Assembly (NCBI GenBank): GCA_037962975.1
Contig: CM075669.1
Coordinates: 185,574,501-185,638,500, forward strand
DNA from: Clitoria ternatea
Taxonomy: Eukaryota > Streptophyta > Magnoliopsida > Fabales > Fabaceae
Direction: 5' to 3'
Length of the DNA stretch: 64,000 bases
Shown: in pieces, positions 32,973 through 44,188 of the stretch
How positions within the stretch are numbered: the stretch's first letter is position 1
Layout: the number at the start of each line of letters is the position of its first letter
Notes under the pieces: model-generated
Databases searched by the model: none
What the model saw: the letters and a program-made list of their open reading frames with translations, nothing else
What the model was told of the DNA's origin: nothing
Translations under genes and position numbers: made by a program

Positions 32973-35613
32973 TGTAACACCCTAATTAATTGCAACTAAA
33001 AATTCCAAAAATATGAGAAAATTTTTCACAAAACAGTCCCGTATTATTCGATATATGAGGAAGCAGGCAAGGGAAGAACGAAAAACATTCACACGCACAT
33101 AGCAACCTACAGGGAAACTAAAACTGGGGCCGGCTCAATGGGTTTATCGTAACGCACCAACACTAGGGCGGATTGCACAACACCGTTTATTCGCTCAGAC
33201 GGGGTCTGACACCGTCCAGGCGGAGTATGGTAATGCAGCAGCGGATAGAGGAGATTTCGCAATGAGGCTTCCCTTCGAGTAATACTGGTCACTCAACGGG
33301 AGGAATAGATAAGGGAAATATGTTATTACATTCACACGCGTAGCATTCGGTGGAAAGGCGGAGTTAGAATCATCCTACTTGGCTAAGCGGGGTATAATTA
33401 TCTTGGGCGGGCTGTCCTAGTTACTTGGGCGAGGTATGACGCCGCCTAAACGAAATCTACATAACGCCTCTTTAACACAACTACAAGGTAATTTCCTCCA
33501 TCGGGTATGGACAAGGGTTCACTAAGTAAATCCTCACACTCGCATTTCACTCAGAAAAATGAGAAGTTACAGGGTACATATACGTTAGTAGGTTGTGGAG
33601 AAAGGAGGGATCTGAACCTATTCCACCTAGCTCAACATAGTATGACGACGCCTGGGCGGACTTAGCCATAACGCCCAATTCGGGGTCAACATCGGGGTCT
33701 GGATTGTGTTAGCATCACAACGGATAGGAAAGGATAATGGTCGATATCTCACTCTGGTAATTACTCGCTTCAGCGCGAGTCCTCGTGCTTGGGCGAATTG
33801 CTCCCACACTTCGGGCGGGGTACGACTCCGCCCAACGTATCCGACATAAATTTTTCCTAAGACAATTCTCGGTTCACTCAGACTTGGCTATAACCCGCTC
33901 AATCAGACTGTCCCTACGTATCTATTAAAGCATAATTAGGAAACAAGGCAGCACATAGCATCACACACACCAAAACCATACATCCATATATATACATAAA
34001 AGTGCATGTCAATATTTACAATACAAAATCGGACTTCTCCTTGCCCGTAAAGTTCTATTCATCCCCAAAACATTAACATCCGGTATGAGCCAGTCCGGGC
34101 TTAATCTAACAACGCCTTAATTAAACCTTCCAAATGCATCAGCACTCCGCCCAGCATTCCAGCTCTGCTTCTGATCCTCCTCACGAGAGACATTCACTGA
34201 AAATGGCCACTGCAGGGGTGAGCTTTTACATGTAAAATGATACTTACAGACTCGGTATCAGCGTCAGTACACGCTCCTGCTATCACTCAACCTTTCTCAA
34301 GTAACCAAATTCATACAGTTCAAACAACATTCATGACACACATAATTCACAGAGTTTATTCCACATCTAAATATATATTCATGCATTCAAAATCATACAC
34401 ATGCACCTACATAGATTTATACATCACCACAATCAGCCTTATTTCTATATGCATGCTTGCGGATCCGACTCGGGTAAAGACTCTCAGTTACGGTCCCCTT
34501 TTCTTTTGGCCCCTCGTCCCTCAGCTCTTACCAGGTGGCACCGGCCTCCCCACGGCGTCTCGAGACTCTCTTCTCTAGCTCCAACGGCTACCACGAGCTC
34601 TATTGGGATCTAGCCAGGGTTGGTAACTGGAAGTCGTTTCCCTTGGGGTTCTTGACCTTCCATGGGTCACCCCACTCTTACTCATGCAACTAACACATTC
34701 ATTATTACACATCATCGCGCCATGAACACCTTACCGTAGTCATTAAGTAAGAACGGATATCCCCCACTACTCGTAATCAGTCAGTCAGTCACACCAACGC
34801 ATGTTACAATCGGTCATCAGACTAACAACATTGAGCAATCCAATTTAAGAACATGCACATACATACTTTTCATAGTGACAACAAAATAGATCCATCATTA
34901 TCATCCACGAACAGGCTACACCATCGCCACGAAGATCACTATCAGAATCTCAAATCATGCAATCAGTTTTAGTAATTGTGAATACATGCACATATGCACA
35001 GCATCAGTTCTAATGATTATAAATACATGCACACACACACACCCGCACTCAGCAATACGTTCATCCGGTACCGTTCTTAGACCATGCATTCGACATGCAA
35101 GCGCCCCCTACCTTTAGAAGAATCCTCAGAAACCTTTCTGTTCTCGTTGTTGGGTCCGACGTCTTTCTCCTGGTTCGTTCGGTCTTCCTTGGCTTGTTGT
35201 ATCCTGCGCCTGATTCTGGGATGAAGTGTGGTCCGTTTTCCAGTACTGCAACCAAGACCTCCAGGAGCGAAGAGTAAGATAGAAGAAGAAGAAAGATGAA
35301 GACGAAGGGAGGAAGTAGAGAATGAAGTGACGGAGAAGGGAGTCTGAAGAAATAGCAAGTGCGTTTTTCCGCCAAAGGCTCACGCTTATATATATATATG
35401 TGCATGCGCACAGTAAAAGAAGAGTGGGATGGGAGAGTGCGTGTCCAGCAGTCACGTGCACTCCACCCCATCCCCTGACCACCACCATTTTTAATATTTT
35501 AATGGCTTAATCCTAAGTAGTTAAATGCAATTAACAGTTATTTCTTAGTTAAAAATCAAATCTTAATGGTTTATTCTTCATTCAGCATTAAATTTTAAAA
35601 CGGGGATGTTACA
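32973..35613 (-). mobile_element. Family-A LTR 3 (5' LTR of the array)
   Basis: TGTAACACCC to GGGATGTTACA, followed by the second GCATT. It differs from both other LTRs at about 15 sites. At several of them it has the base also seen in the diverged relative at 1-2522, so LTRs 1 and 2 carry the derived state there. It retains the intact donor-like TACCT near 35109-35113 (AGGTA on the minus strand). Confidence 0.95.
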
Positions 35614-35618
35614 GCATT

Positions 35619-36415
35619 TGCCTTCAAACACCTTATTTTACCTACATTCACCATTTTCCCCAAATCTTTAAAAGTTAGGGTTTTTCACTAACCCACCAAC
35701 ATTCATAAATACCCATTAACTTTCTTCTTCTTTCAGCCATACTACATCTACTTCATTAACACTTCATAAAACCCACAACATTAAAGCAAACAAAAGAAGT
35801 GAATATGGCTTACCACACCCAAATGAAATGGGCTCCAGGAAAAGAGAAGAGGAGCTGCGAGAATGGAGGAAGGAAGAAGGGAAATCCAAGCTCCAATAGT
35901 TTCCTTCTTAGCTCCAGAGAACGAAATTTAAGAAAAGTAAAATGAAACCACCTTTTCTTAGGGTTTAGAAGAAAGAAGAGAAGAGGTGAAAATAGAAGAA
36001 GAAGAAGTGTATCTCTGCCAAATGGTCTCAGGAAGTCATGAAAGTGAGAGAAGGAAAATGGGCCTTTAGCTTTTAACTTTAACTTCTTCATTAAAATTTC
36101 ATCGTTTTTCCACAAACAGGTTCTCTGTTTGGGCTCAATACTTTATCCAAAAATTATTCTAAATATATATCTGGACTCGCATTAATATTCTTAACAGCCC
36201 TGACCAATATCATCTCGATCGGAGATACTTGGTCTGACGCCCATATTTTAATCGGGTCAGTTTTTAGCGTATCCTATCTTCATAAATCACCAATAGTCCC
36301 CAAAAATCCTAATTCAATTATTTCTAACGTTTTGGGACATTAAATAATCCATAAATAATTATTCGATATTTATTCTCCTCAATTAATCCTTTATTCTAAA
36401 ATTTAGGGTGTTACA
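35619..36415 (-). mobile_element. 3' LTR of the 15060 gypsy, second segment
   Basis: Resumes the LTR after the tandem array and matches 47296-48092, ending GGGTGTTACA. A polypurine tract (minus strand GGTGGGGTGGAT, 36416-36427) follows. The minus-strand TATATATTTAG near 36160-36172 could be its TATA box. Confidence 0.93.
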
Positions 36416-37816
36416 ATCCACCCCACCAAAAAGAAAATTTCGTCCCCGAAATTTAACATACCTGATTCGAATGCATCGGGATATTGTTCTCTTATGTCAT
36501 CCTCTCGTTCCCATGTGAACGTCTCAACATTTCCATGTTTCCAAGTGACCTTCACCAAAGGTACCAACTTGTTCCGTAGTCTCTTCACGGAATGATCGAC
36601 AATGCGGACAGAAACAGGAGAAATAGACAAATCATCTCGCACCTCGACATCGTCCACCGGGATCACATGTAGAGGATCATGAACATACTTTCTCAACTGC
36701 GACACATGAAACACATTATGTAGGTTAGCAAGATGTGGAGGGAGTGTTATCCGATAAGCAACGTCGCCAATCCGCTCCAAAACCTCATAAGGTCCAATGA
36801 ATCTAGGGCTCAACTTTCCACTTTTTAACGCCCTTCCAATCCCTTTATCATGCGAGACCTTCAAGAATACGTGGTCACCAACTTGAAATTCAAGTGGTTT
36901 ATGTCTCTTGTCATAATAACTCTTATATCTATCTTGAGCAATCTTCATATTTTCTTGTATCTTTCTAATCTGCTCGGTAAACAATCTCCGGCCCTAAAGC
37001 CAAGTTTTCACCAACTTCAAGCCAACATAAAGGAGTTCTACACTTTCTTCCATACAATGCCTCATATGGGGCCATGCCAATACTGGAATGGAAACTGTTG
37101 TTGTAGGTAAATTCAATTAAAGGCAAATATTTCACCCATAAACCTCCATGCTCCAAAACACAAGCACGTAGCAAATCCTCAAGACTCTAAATAGTCCTTT
37201 CGGATTGTCCGTCCGTCTGAGGATGATAAGCTGAACTCAACTTCAATTTAGAGCCCATAGCCTCATATAGGCTTCCCCAAAATCGAGAAGTAAAGCGCGG
37301 GTCTCTATCAGAAATAATACTAGACGACACCCCATGCAATCTCACTATCTCCTTAATGTACAATTGCGTCAGATCCTCTAAGGAACTCTTGATGTTAATT
37401 GGCAGAAAGTGCGCACTCTTCGTCAAACGATCCACAAGCACCTAAATTCCGTCATAATTGGACCTTGTCCTAGGTAGACCGGACACAAAGTCCATAGCAA
37501 TAGTGTCCCACTTCCAAACAGGGATCTCTAAAGGCTTTAAATAACCTGATGGTCTCTGATGTTCGATCTTAGCTTTCTGACAAACAAGGCAAGATGCTAC
37601 AAAATTAGCCACATCATGCTTCATACCGGGCCACCAAAAATTCTTCTTCAAATCTCGATACATCTTGGTAGAACCAGGATGAATGCTTAATACACTCTTG
37701 TGAGCTTCCTCAAGTACACATTTCCTCATATCACCACTTAAAGGAACATAAACTCGACCTTTTACACGCCAAATACTATCATGACCTTCTACCAGGAATA
37801 AATCTTTCCCTTTTTC
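36416..37816 (-). pseudogene. Integrase and chromodomain-like tail of the 15060 gypsy
   Basis: Pieces on the minus strand, from high to low coordinates. 37442-37729 has the zinc site (EEAHKSVLSIHPG, CLVCQKAK) and the first catalytic Asp (TIAMDFVSGLP). It ends at a TAG at 37442-37444. 37187-37441 has SDRDPRF and HPQTDGQSE, the second Asp and the Glu, and ends at a TAG at 37187-37189. 36965-37174 continues the core. A frameshift near 36980 leads to 36403-36984, with the integrase C-terminal region and chromodomain-like tail (LVKVTWKHGNVETFTWERED). Two in-frame stops and at least one frameshift make the integrase non-functional. Unlike the nested array, the tail itself is open. Confidence 0.88.
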
Positions 37817-38725
37817 TTATGTCTTTTTCATCTTAATCAGATGCTCATCGTTCGGTTGTTGTACTTTCACATATTCCAGAAATTCATTTGTGATTTTCAA
37901 CATTTTAAGAGACATCTTTGGAGTAAACGTCTCCACACCTACATTCAAGTCTCTAAATTGATCAATCAACTCCATTTCTTTTACCATCATCATAGAGGCA
38001 TGCAACGACTTTCGGCTTAAAGTATTAGCAAGTACATTTGCTTTGCCAGGATGATACCTCAATTCGAACTCATAATCTTTTAGAAACTCCATCCATTGTC
38101 TTTGTCGCATATTAAGCTCTTTTTGATCAAACAAATACTTAAGGCTCTTGTGATCACTAAAGACCATAAACTTCGAACCATACAAGTAATGTCGCCACAA
38201 TTTCAAAGCAAACACCACTGCCACCAATTCCAGATCATGTGTGGGATAATTAACCTCATGCGGTCGCAACTGTCTTGACGCATAGGCTATCACACGCTCC
38301 TTTTGCATCAACACGCATCAAAGACCAAGTTTAGATACATCACAATACACCACAAAATCATCTGTCGAATCGGGCAATGCTAACACTGGTGTAGTAGTAA
38401 GTCTTAACTTCAACTGTTGAAAACTTTCTTCACATTCACAAGTCCATACGAAAGGTTGATTCTTACGAGTCAACTTCGTTAATGGTAGGGCTAAACGGGA
38501 AAATCCTTCAATAAACCTTTGGTAATAACCAGCAAGACCAAGAAAACTTCTTATCTCAATAACGGACGTCGGTCTTTCCCAAGCCATTACAGCTTCAACT
38601 TTCGATCTATCAACGAAAACTCCATCACCGGAAATCACATGACCAAGAAAAGAGATTTCACTCATCCAAAATTCACATTTAGAAAGCTTTGCATACAATT
38701 CTTTCTCTCGAAGAATAGACAACAC
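37817..38725 (-). pseudogene. RT connection and RNase H of the 15060 gypsy
   Basis: Two neighbouring minus-strand frames. 38318-38725 codes for the end of RT and the start of RNase H (KLSKCEFWM, VVYCDVSKLGL, with the first RNase H Asp). 37817-38314 continues (YASRQLRPHE, SDHKSLKYLFDQ) and ends the RNase H with a changed LANTLSRK, where the catalytic Asp of the usual ADALSRK is replaced by Asn. A stop separates the frames near 38315-38317, and another closes the second at 37817. Confidence 0.88.
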
Positions 38726-39787
38726 AAGACTAAGATGTCTTTCATGCTATTCATGACTCTTTGAGTACACCAAAATATCATCAATGAATACTACAACAAA
38801 TTTGTCAAGATATTCATGAAAAATGCGATTCATGTAATCCATGAAAATCGCAGGAGCATTTGTCACTCCAAATGGCATCACTACATACTCATAGTGTCCA
38901 TATCGAGTTCAGAAGAAAGTTTTTGGGATATCTTCGGTCTTCACCCGAATTTGATGATATCTGGAACGGAAGTCAATCTTTGAAAACACCACGGCGCCCT
39001 TTAGTTGATCTAAAAGATCATCAATACGAGGAAGAGGATATCTGTTCTTGATAGTTAGCTTATTGAGTTGGCGATAGTCAATGCACAACCTCATGCTTCC
39101 ATCCTTCTTTTTCACTAGCAATACAGGAGCACCCCAAGGAGACATACTTGGGCGAATAAACTCCCGTTCAAGTAATTCCTCGACTTGCTTTTTCAACTCA
39201 GTCAATTCCATAGGAGACATCCTATAAGGAGCTCTAGAAATAGGCTCAGTGCCAGGAATGAGATCAATAGAGAATTCTACTTCACATGAAGGAGGTAATC
39301 CACGAATTTCATCTGGAAACACATCGGGAAACTCAGAAACAATAGGAATTTCACCAGATTGGGAAGTGCTACTCTCATCTATCATGCAGAGCATTACAAA
39401 AAGTTGAGAGATACCTCGTACATCAAAACTTCCAACATTAAAAGTTGGGAAGATCACTGTCTTGTTATGACAATCCACCAAGACTTTATTGGTAGACAAC
39501 CAATCCATGCCCAGGATAATATCCAGGTCTTTCATAGGTAAACACACTAGGGATATAACAAATCTTTCACCCTCAAGAGTCATCTCAACATTCTCACATC
39601 GAGTTACCGATCTCAAACAAGAACCGGTCGGTGTAGTCACTATTATGGAACCTTTCATCATGCTAACAGGCACTTTCAAGCACCTCACACAATCCTCAGA
39701 AATAAATGAATGTGTAACACCCAAATCAAATATAACACATATAGAATTGCCAAAAATTTTACACTCACCACGGACAAGATCTTCAGC
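38726..39787 (-). pseudogene. Protease and reverse transcriptase of the 15060 gypsy
   Basis: Protease lies near 39600-39760; its active-site motif reads D-L-G where relatives have D-S-G, so the catalytic motif itself is altered. RT follows in 38909-39500 (FPDVFPDEI, CIDYRQLNKLTIKNRYPLP, VVFSKIDFRSRYHQI with the first Asp). The frame stops at a TGA near 38909. The downstream piece retains FIDDILVYS near 38765-38790 but has a further TAG near 38748. At least two stops lie inside RT. Confidence 0.88.
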
Positions 39788-40372
39788 TTACCCAGCTTCT
39801 TCACCAGTAACAGCAAATACTCTACCAGCAGCTTGTGGTTGATCACCACCATTGCGGTTACCATTTCTTCCACCACGGCTATTGCCTCGACCGTTGCCAT
39901 TTCTTCCACCATTGTGGTTTCCACTACGACCACCATTACGACCACCATTATAACCATTACTCTTCCCACGACCACAGCCTCCATAGCCACCATGGCCGCC
40001 ACGGTTATCATTTGGATTCACACGAGCAATAGCATCAACATTAGTATTTCTTGCATTCAATGGGCAATTAGGGCGAATATGCCCCAGTTGATTGCATTGG
40101 TAGCACACCACCTTATCTTGTGGGCAATCCCTTGCCAAGTGATTAGCACCACACTTGAAACAAGTTAGGCCTTGGACATTTCCACGACCTTGGTTACCAC
40201 CACCGTAACCATCTCTGAAAGTACCACGTCCCCTCACATTGGAGGATCCACCACGGAAAAACTTCCTCTTGAAATGACCTTGCTTCTTGAAATTAGAAAA
40301 TTGACTCTTTAGCTTAGGTTCATGCTTGTTATGACTCGAAGGAGCCAAATCATCTTCTTCATATATGCGACA
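39788..40372 (-). pseudogene. Gag C-terminal part with two zinc knuckles, 15060 gypsy
   Basis: Minus-strand frame with two CCHC zinc knuckles, CFKCGANHLARDC and CYQCNQLGHIRPNC, close to those of the nested array. They would bind genomic RNA in the particle. Downstream is a Gly/Asn/Arg-rich stretch of about 50 residues. A TAA at 39788-39790 separates it from protease. The upstream half of gag is at 43214-43823, beyond the solo LTR; the reading across the junction is continuous once the insertion and one CGACA are discounted. Confidence 0.88.
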
Positions 40373-43213
40373 TGAAACATCCTATATTCAATTCGAGAAT
40401 AAACCGGGACCAGGAAAATTTTTCCAAAATCAAAGGGAATTCAAGGCAAGATAAGCAACTAAGGGTAAGGAGAGTGGGATTCAGTATAGGAGAGGAAAAC
40501 GTAAAACTGATCCCACAGAAACAGCGGGAGGCATAAGGCTTCAAATGAACCTGACAACGCTCACTCACTCAAGCGAGAGCCAAGTCCGCTTGAGCGAGAC
40601 CACCCACTAGGCTTAGGCGAGGCATCCATTTACGCAGGCGAAAACAATGAGGGACTCTCCCATCTGCTCACGCTCGCTGGGGCAAACACTTAGTCGCTGA
40701 GGCGAGTAACTCCACTCGGCATTCCTTCACTCGGATTCAGAGTCTGAATTCACTCGGAAAGGTTTTTACTCACGATTCATTCGGACGCTTACATCACACT
40801 CTTGAACTTTATTCATCCTGGTCGTAATATTGACCACTCGAGAAATGACTCCCATAGCCATTCCACTCGGATTCTATAAGGACTACTCACTCGGAATATC
40901 CTTCACGGTCTTTTACCACTCGGGTGTATTTTACTCATTTTTCACTCGGCATATATAATCTTTCTCACTCAAGTTATCCTACTAAGTCAAGACCCACTCA
41001 CGGATCTTCTAACTTCTAATAAGCTTACTAAAATGGAGTTTACTTAGAGCCTTAGATATCATTCCTCTATTGGGAAACATTCACTCGGTAGGTTCTCACT
41101 CGGAAATATTTAATTATTCCCACTCGGGAGAATCCTAATAGTTATCACTCTGAAGTGTTCAGGTCAATCCTCACCCAGAATAAAGTCACTATCCCGCTCC
41201 CCACGACAGTAACTTAGCTCCATTTTTACTTAGAGTCATACCAACCTCCCACGCTCAGAAAGATGCGTACATATACATATCACTCGGACCTTTACACACA
41301 ACATAGAATAAACATACAGTATGATATGCATAGGAATGTATATGAATATTTACAGGCACATTGTCATACTCTCAAGCCGAGAGAGTTCAAATTATGACGT
41401 AGAAAGACAAAGACCAAAATACGAGCCGGCCAAGGCTTAACAAAACCTTATACACAGTATATACATATACACACATATCCCTCTAGTGCACAAGTACCTC
41501 ACTCGGCATGCAGCTCCTCCTTTATTCATCATTCTGAGAGACATTCACTGTAAAATATAGCCACAGTAGGGGTGAGCTTTTACATTTAAAATGACAGTTA
41601 GTGACTCGGAAATCCTCAGATCTTCCACCATACAACATCACATCTCAATCAATTATAATGTTAACTGCCATCCAATGTATCTACATATAACAGTACCATG
41701 CAATCGGAATTCATACATTTAATACACGGCTATATGGGTCATAACATTTCTGATACATACACATGTAACACAATGAATTCATCACAGTATAAGAGTATAT
41801 ATACATATAATGCACACATATCCACTATAGTCGGATCCGACCCCCTCTTTATTACAAATTTTTACGTTGCAACATAGGCTCCAAGCCTTTTTCCTCCAGC
41901 TCCAAGCTGGTCCGGCCATTTTACTGGTACCAAACCGTTTACCCTCACATGTAACACAATCACTCCAAGCGACAACGGAAGTGTTACGGGCAGCCCCGAG
42001 TCCAACTCGGTAGGCTTGCCTTGAGTCCAACCCAAGGTCTTTCATCAAGCGTCCAATGCTAATGCACTCGGCACCGCCTTGAGTCCAACTCAAGGTCTTT
42101 CAATTATATTTTACATATATTTGTCAATACAACAGTACCCCTTTTTCCGCATCTTAACCACACTCTGCATGTAACTCATTCATCATCACACAAACACAAC
42201 GGATTCATTTTCCAGCATTCACATGCATGTTAATATAGGATAGTAGTTAGGATCTACCCACTGTCCCCCAGTACAGAGCACTCAGAAGTCACGTCAACAT
42301 GCACATCGACCAATATCTCATACTTAAATATAACATTCCATCTGGAATCAAACAGTAGTCACACCTGCTCTCGGTGTCGGGAATCCCCACTTCATGCATT
42401 CATGAGTAAAATAACTAACCGGACTCAATATGGCAAACTTAAGATACATGCACTCCATTCACACACGGTCCCATAACTCACACATGCATTCACATACCTA
42501 ACAGTATATCTCATAATCACATACATTAAATATAAAAAGAACTACCATCAGACTCAACCATCACATGCCCTCGGTATTCAAAAGCTATCAATCATATATA
42601 TATTTCATAGCTAACACCTTCAAACACACATGCATGAGCAATACTTCACCCGGAGACCGTTCACAAGCTATGCATTTGAGATGCAAAGCGCCCCCTACCT
42701 ACTGAAGGGATTTGAGGGGTTCCCTTGTTTCCTGATGTTGGTCCGTTGCCTTTGTTTGCTTCGTCACCACTCACACTCGCAATCGTACCCTCAAGTCAGG
42801 TTGGGAATAGGGCGTAGTTCTTCTTCCACTTCGACAGTCGTCCTTCACCAACCGAAGAGGACTCTGAATCCTCTACAGCACCGTGGTTGCGAGTTTATGG
42901 AACAGAGAGTCAGAGGAGAAGAAGAACGAAGAGGAAGAGAAATAGAGGAAGAGGAAATCTTAAGGAATGAGAGCAAGTGAACAGCAGTGAGCTTCTACAC
43001 ATATATATATACACTCGAAGAATGAGGAAGTGGGATGGGAGACCGTGAGGCAGCAACAGGTCACGTGGTACACACACGCAATCACAACCAATTAACCATT
43101 AACCAAATGCTTAAGTTAAAATTAATTTAATAAGTAATTCATGCTTATGCAATTATTTTTGTTTAGCGGTTTTAATCTCATTCAGTAATTAATTTTTAAA
43201 TCGGGATGTTACA
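40373..43213 (-). mobile_element. Solo LTR in the gag of the 15060 gypsy
   Basis: A 2841-bp block, TGAAACATCC to GGGATGTTACA, with the 5-bp duplication CGACA at 40368-40372 and 43214-43218. It has no interior, so it is a solo LTR left by LTR-LTR recombination. It is a sister family to A: the U3 part shares a G-box (43062-43067), a TATA run (42999-43012) and the block GCGCCCCCTACCT at 42689-42701 with the family-A LTRs. The left part carries CGCTTGAGCGA-type motifs (40565-40700) and ACTCGG motifs (40690-41290). No genes are present. Confidence 0.93.
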
Positions 43214-43823
43214 CGACACTTATTCACAAGTATAGGGAAGCTTCTAATCTCTTGATGTCGGATAGCCCGCTTGATCTCGGGCCTCAACCCATTTTCAAAC
43301 TTCACACACTTAGAAGCCTCAGTACCCTCTTATTGATAGGGCGGATAAAATGCACAAAGTTCTTTAAACTTGGAGGCATACTACTCCACAATCATACTTC
43401 TCTGCTTAAGCTCCATGAATTCAAGCTCTTTCTTGCTTCTGTAGCTATCCGAAAAATATTTCTTCAAGAATTCCATCTTGAAGTTTTCCCATTCCAAAGG
43501 AACGTTAGCAGAAATCATGCGTCCCCTAGTAAGACGCCACCAAGATTCAGCTTCATCGCGGATCATAAAGACTGCATACTCCACTTTTTGTGCTTCAGAA
43601 CACTCAAAGCTAGCATAAATTCTCTCCAAATCATTAATCCAAGCATACGCATCTTCAGGCTTATAACCTCCATGAAACTCTGAAGGTTTCCTCTTGAGAA
43701 ATAGATTAAGACCTTAGGAACCTTGTCCCACATTTAGTTGGCCTTGTCTCTCCAAGAGATCAGCAAAGCGATTCAAGGCATTTGCCATAGTAGCAGCCTC
43801 ACGGTTAGGTCTACCAGTCATAT
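43214..43823 (-). pseudogene. Gag N-terminal part, 15060 gypsy
   Basis: From an ATG at 43823 the minus strand codes for a gag protein similar to residues 1-200 of the array's gag (RFADLLERQGQ, LKRKPSEFHGG, RDEAESWWRL, KKYFSDSYRSKKELEF). There is an in-frame TAA near 43715 and a further stop at 43381. Gag forms the virus-like particle. The solo LTR at 40373 cuts the gene at the end of this part. Confidence 0.88.
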
Positions 43824-44170
43824 TTCAAGCCTATATATAAAAACATGGCTCACATATTAGAAATCTAAACTAATCAATAACCTTTCAACCAATAAATTCA
43901 AGGTCTTAGCACTTATAATGCTATCATTCACCATATTACACAATCATATCACTTTTCAATTCGTAATCACAACATATTCATCATTAGAGGTAAATAGTCT
44001 AAGGACTCTTGGCCGGACTCAACAACAAGTACATTAATTCCAAGTCAAAGGAAAACAACCATAATCCACTCAAATATTCCAAAAATCAATCAATTATAAC
44101 TCACACAGTTCAATCATAAGCAACAATTACATGAACAACATTAATCATGATCGTATCAAGAGCAATGAAT
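43824..44170 (-). other. Leader of the 15060 gypsy
   Basis: AT-rich leader of about 350 bp between the primer site and gag. No open frame. Confidence 0.6.
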
Positions 44171-44182
44171 GCTCTGATACCA
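44171..44182 (-). other. Primer-binding site of the 15060 gypsy
   Basis: Minus-strand TGGTATCAGAGC, six bases from the 5' LTR; initiator tRNA-Met type. Confidence 0.93.
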
Positions 44183-44188
44183 GGGTTA

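Larger units (their letters stand above)
18185..35613 (-). mobile_element. Tandem gypsy array: three LTRs, two interiors (family A)
   Basis: The order is LTR (18185-20825), interior (20826-25578), LTR (25579-28219), interior (28220-32972), LTR (32973-35613). Each LTR is 2641 bp and each interior 4753 bp, giving a period of exactly 7394 bp. The whole array is flanked by one target duplication, GCATT (18180-18184 and 35614-35618), so it arose from a single insertion later enlarged. The two interiors differ at one base that I could find (21937 and 29315, C versus T). The three LTRs differ more, at about 6 to 20 positions per pair. Unequal recombination between LTRs is the simplest origin. Confidence 0.95.

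Noticed and set aside
39685..40168. Low-complexity frames of 108 and 152 codons, rich in Val/Met or Thr/Ile
   Set aside because: Other-frame readings of the Gly/Asn/Arg-rich gag tail.
43252..43683. 143-codon plus-strand open frame
   Set aside because: Antisense to the gag N-terminal remnant on the minus strand.
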